Source of the DNA: a virus
Strand: one strand, 5' to 3'
Virus record (IMG/VR): IMGVR_UViG_3300034121_000904
Coordinates: 1-24,929 of that record
Length of the DNA: 24,929 nt
In this document: one piece after another, positions 23,248 to 24,929 of the stretch
Layout of the letters: each line of letters begins with the position of its first letter
Position numbering within the stretch: the stretch's first letter is position 1
Translations under genes and position numbers: made by a program
The notes under the pieces: generated by a model
The model's input: only the letters and a program-made list of their open reading frames with translations
The model's database searches: none
Told to the model about the DNA's origin: nothing

Positions 23248-23994
23248 TCATTCAGTAATTGCAAGATTAAGAGCAACCATAGTATTAGATTCTTCAGAAA
23301 CGAGAATCATTTTATTTTCACACATAATTACTTTATACGTTTCTTTATCGATCCGTTGTAAAAATGATTTAAAAATAGAAGATTTAGATTCTGTCTTTTT
23401 GTAATTATCGTCAATAACAAGGTCAAAAGATTCTGATTTAAAATGAACTCCTGCTTTATCAGAATATAGCTCGAAAAGTTCACCTTTATCTAGAGTTTGT
23501 AGAGCTGATACTTTAGATAGAGTATCCGAGGATAATTTAAATTCATAAACTTTAGATGAAAGATCGAAAGCTCGTTTTACTTGGTCAGCAGTCATAGATG
23601 TAAATCCTAAAGAAATATCTTGACAATGAATTTCGATTTTTAATTGATTATCTTTTAGAATAATCTTTTCAGCATAAAGAATATCGTCGTCTTCGTCTTT
23701 GAATGTGTGGATTTCCGCTGAAAGATGATGAGGATCAAAATATCCTAAGCAAGAAAGAAATTTTTGTCCTGAAAAGAATGATAATTTAATAGTATCATCT
23801 AAAGGTTTTTCAAATTGGAAAACTTCTGTAGCAGGTAACCAAATGGATTTTACAACATCTTTTGTTGGAGTATATACGTCTGACCAAATTCTTTCTGAAT
23901 TGATATTAAGATATACGGAAGTATCCATCAAAAGCATTCTCTTGACTAGAGAAGTTAAATGAGGAACCGATATCTTTTTAACTTGAATTTTCAT
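23248..23994 (-). CDS. 45: Sliding clamp, T4 gp45-like
   Basis: From the ATG at 23992-23994 this is a 248-residue protein; an earlier ATG at 24048 would overlap the previous gene by 29 bases and is less likely. T4 gp45 has 228 residues. Repeated beta-alpha-beta blocks fit a clamp fold, including SLGFTSMTADQVKRAFDLSS, YEFKLSSDTLSKVSAL and the closing strands ETYKVIMCENKMILVSEE plus NTMVALNL, which parallel T4 YKLLLWAKGKQGAAKF and NYVVALEADS. Its place in the replication cluster supports the call. In T4 the clamp tethers polymerase and, with gp55, activates late transcription. Similarity is at pattern level, so confidence is good but not absolute. Confidence 0.75.
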   Translation of the reverse strand: MKIQVKKISVPHLTSLVKRMLLMDTSVYLNINSERIWSDVYTPTKDVVKSIWLPATEVFQFEKPLDDTIKLSFFSGQKFLSCLGYFDPHHLSAEIHTFKDEDDDILYAEKIILKDNQLKIEIHCQDISLGFTSMTADQVKRAFDLSSKVYEFKLSSDTLSKVSALQTLDKGELFELYSDKAGVHFKSESFDLVIDDNYKKTESKSSIFKSFLQRIDKETYKVIMCENKMILVSEESNTMVALNLAITE

Positions 23995-24019
23995 TTGTTT
24001 TTTCTTTATTATATGTATG

Positions 24020-24253
24020 TTATTGGTTTTCTGATTCTTGCCATCCATCTTTGTTCAACATAACTACCCACGAAGGAATATCCTTAGCTGTAACCATAGA
24101 AGTTTGTGAAGATTTATTAGTTTTTAAATCGTATTTTATGATGTATATAAACCAAGGATCATCAGCATCTTCGTAAAATTTATAGCACGTTTTTGCCTTT
24201 GGTTTATTAAAAATTTTTATCAATTTTCCAAGTGTAGGATTAGTCTTCTTCAT
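24020..24253 (-). CDS. Small unknown protein upstream of the clamp
   Basis: This 77-residue protein is not recognised. The first 20 residues are basic (KKTNPTLGKLIKIFNKPKAK); the remainder looks like a small alpha/beta fold with aromatic residues (YKFYEDADDPWFIYIIKYDL, PSWVVMLNKDGW). Its start overlaps the preceding gene by 14 bases, and the clamp gene begins 25 bases after its stop, so it is part of the same operon. Confidence 0.65.
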   Translation of the reverse strand: MKKTNPTLGKLIKIFNKPKAKTCYKFYEDADDPWFIYIIKYDLKTNKSSQTSMVTAKDIPSWVVMLNKDGWQESENQ

Positions 24254-24494
24254 AATGATAGAGTGATTTTACCCAATTAATATCTTCTTCTGTATTTTTA
24301 TAAAATTTTGAATATGCTACCAAATCTCCTTTTACTACAAAAGTAAAATATCCGTTCGGATCATCAAAGCAACTTAAAACTTCTACAACCGGATATCTCG
24401 TGCTTGAATCATAATTGAGAATATCTATATAATCGAAGAATTTTTCTTCATCTTCAGGAATAATCCCTACATAAAATTCAAATCGGTTTTTCAT
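24240..24494 (-). CDS. Small unknown acidic protein
   Basis: This is an 84-residue protein with no recognised family. It is acidic and aromatic, with alternating strand-like segments (RFEFYVGIIPED, YPVVEVLSCFDD, YFTFVVKGDLVAY) and an acidic C-terminus (YHYEED). The ATG lies in an AAATATAAATATG context inside the end of the previous small basic gene. Tight overlaps on both sides argue that it is a real gene. Confidence 0.65.
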   Translation of the reverse strand: MKNRFEFYVGIIPEDEEKFFDYIDILNYDSSTRYPVVEVLSCFDDPNGYFTFVVKGDLVAYSKFYKNTEEDINWVKSLYHYEED

Positions 24495-24636
24495 ATTTAT
24501 ATTTTTCTTTTCTGGTGTAAGATTTCTTTGAACGATGTATACGATGCGTAGATTTATTCATACCTGATTCTATTTCTACAATTCTTCTAGCAGATCTATC
24601 CATGCGAATAATATCAGCTAATGTTATTTTTTTCAT
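24478..24636 (-). CDS. Very small basic protein
   Basis: This 52-residue frame starts at ATG 24634-24636, which overlaps the stop of the upstream gene as ATGA, and ends inside the start of the 84-residue gene. It encodes MKKITLADIIRMDRSARRIV and then a Lys/Arg/His-rich tail (HRIHRSKKSYTRKEKYKYEK). It fills an otherwise empty 138-base gap with matching overlaps at both ends, the reason for calling it. The charge suggests nucleic-acid or RNA polymerase contact, but no family is recognised. Confidence 0.55.
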   Translation of the reverse strand: MKKITLADIIRMDRSARRIVEIESGMNKSTHRIHRSKKSYTRKEKYKYEKPI

Positions 24637-24929
24637 ATATATGGTTCAACTTTAAGTTCTTCAAAATATTTAATAAAATCTACAACTACTTGAAGGCAAG
24701 CATCAAGCTTGTTATCAGAATCCGTATAAAGTATAACTTCTAAGTCTCTTGAAATAGTTGCAGTATTTTTTCCTATTACGAAAGTATAATTGAGAGATTC
24801 AATTTCTTCAATTACCATCATTAAACGATTCCAATCTGAATAATATCTAAAATATCCTATACTTGCAGAATCATCATATTGAGGTATACCTTTAGGAGTT
24901 TTCCATATTTCAATAGGATCATCTAAAGA
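24633..24929 (-). CDS. Conserved phage protein domain, 5' end cut by window edge
   Basis: The frame is open to the right edge and ends at 24633; 98 residues are visible. The pattern IWKTPKGIPQYDD, then YFRYYSDWNRLMMVIEEIE, ending LDACLQVVVDFIKYFEEL, recalls a short domain recurring in Bacteroidota phage proteins with Y-H-x-x-W-x-W-L-M and a C-terminal VVxFIxW helix. I rely on memory for that family and know no function for it. An internal ATG at 24819-24821 exists, but the upstream coding pattern shows it is not the true start. It is translationally coupled (ATGA) to the small basic gene. Confidence 0.6.
   Translation of the reverse strand, partial: SLDDPIEIWKTPKGIPQYDDSASIGYFRYYSDWNRLMMVIEEIESLNYTFVIGKNTATISRDLEVILYTDSDNKLDACLQVVVDFIKYFEELKVEPYI

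Noticed and set aside
22544-23250. Possibility that the polymerase is interrupted by a group I intron or an intein.
   Set aside because: The sequence before the endonuclease is the clamp gene, not an upstream polymerase exon, and no intein splice motifs or intron core pairing were recognised. A split gene with a free-standing endonuclease fits better.

Overview
The window is a block of a T4-like (straboviral/tevenviral-type) myovirus genome. Every convincing gene lies on the minus strand, so transcription runs from high to low coordinates. Base composition is very AT-rich (about 30% GC by eye, not computed). Start codons are generally preceded by A/T-rich leaders rather than a GGAGG-type Shine-Dalgarno, the pattern usual in Bacteroidota and their phages. 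I therefore infer a Bacteroidota host with moderate confidence. No tRNA, rRNA, CRISPR array or integrase was seen, and no gap between genes exceeds about 150 bases.

Right part (24.9 to 15.2 kb): replication and recombination. In transcription order it holds an edge-truncated conserved phage protein, three small unknown genes, a gp45-like sliding clamp, a GIY-YIG homing endonuclease, the C-terminal half of family B DNA polymerase (gp43), UvsX recombinase, a small unknown, the gp41 replicative helicase, a second unknown, and the gp47/gp46 nuclease/ATPase pair. The polymerase half begins just before motif B, and no exonuclease or motif A half is present in the window.

Middle and left part (15.2 to 0 kb): late and virion genes. 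In order: a gp15-like tail sheath stabiliser, a short protein with an N-terminal capsid-targeting-like peptide, a 515-aa unknown, a very short gp55-like late sigma factor, three more proteins with the same N-terminal peptide, gp4 head-completion nuclease (interrupted at its 5' end by a second GIY-YIG endonuclease), a conserved unknown, portal gp20, a gp21 prohead protease fused to a long repeat/coiled-coil scaffold-like tail, and major capsid gp23 followed by a strong terminator. After that come two unknown proteins, a zinc-ribbon protein and a RimK-like ATP-grasp ligase that runs off the left edge.

How the parts may work together: gp55 and gp45 are the core of T4-type late transcription. Several late genes and both homing endonucleases are preceded by a GATATATAA-like motif that could be the late promoter. 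The gp21 protease would process the scaffold, gp23 and the set of proteins sharing the N-terminal SY-x-EF-[LV]-x-E peptide. By analogy with T4 internal proteins these may be packaged with the DNA, and the ATP-grasp ligase appears to carry the same tag.

The most unusual structure is at 9.3-10.2 kb. The endonuclease gene sits inside the 5' end of gene 4. An abandoned copy of the gp4 N-terminus lies upstream and a heavily synonymously diverged, in-frame replacement lies downstream. Both endonuclease genes also have a long hairpin ending exactly one base before the start codon, with the late-promoter-like motif inside it.
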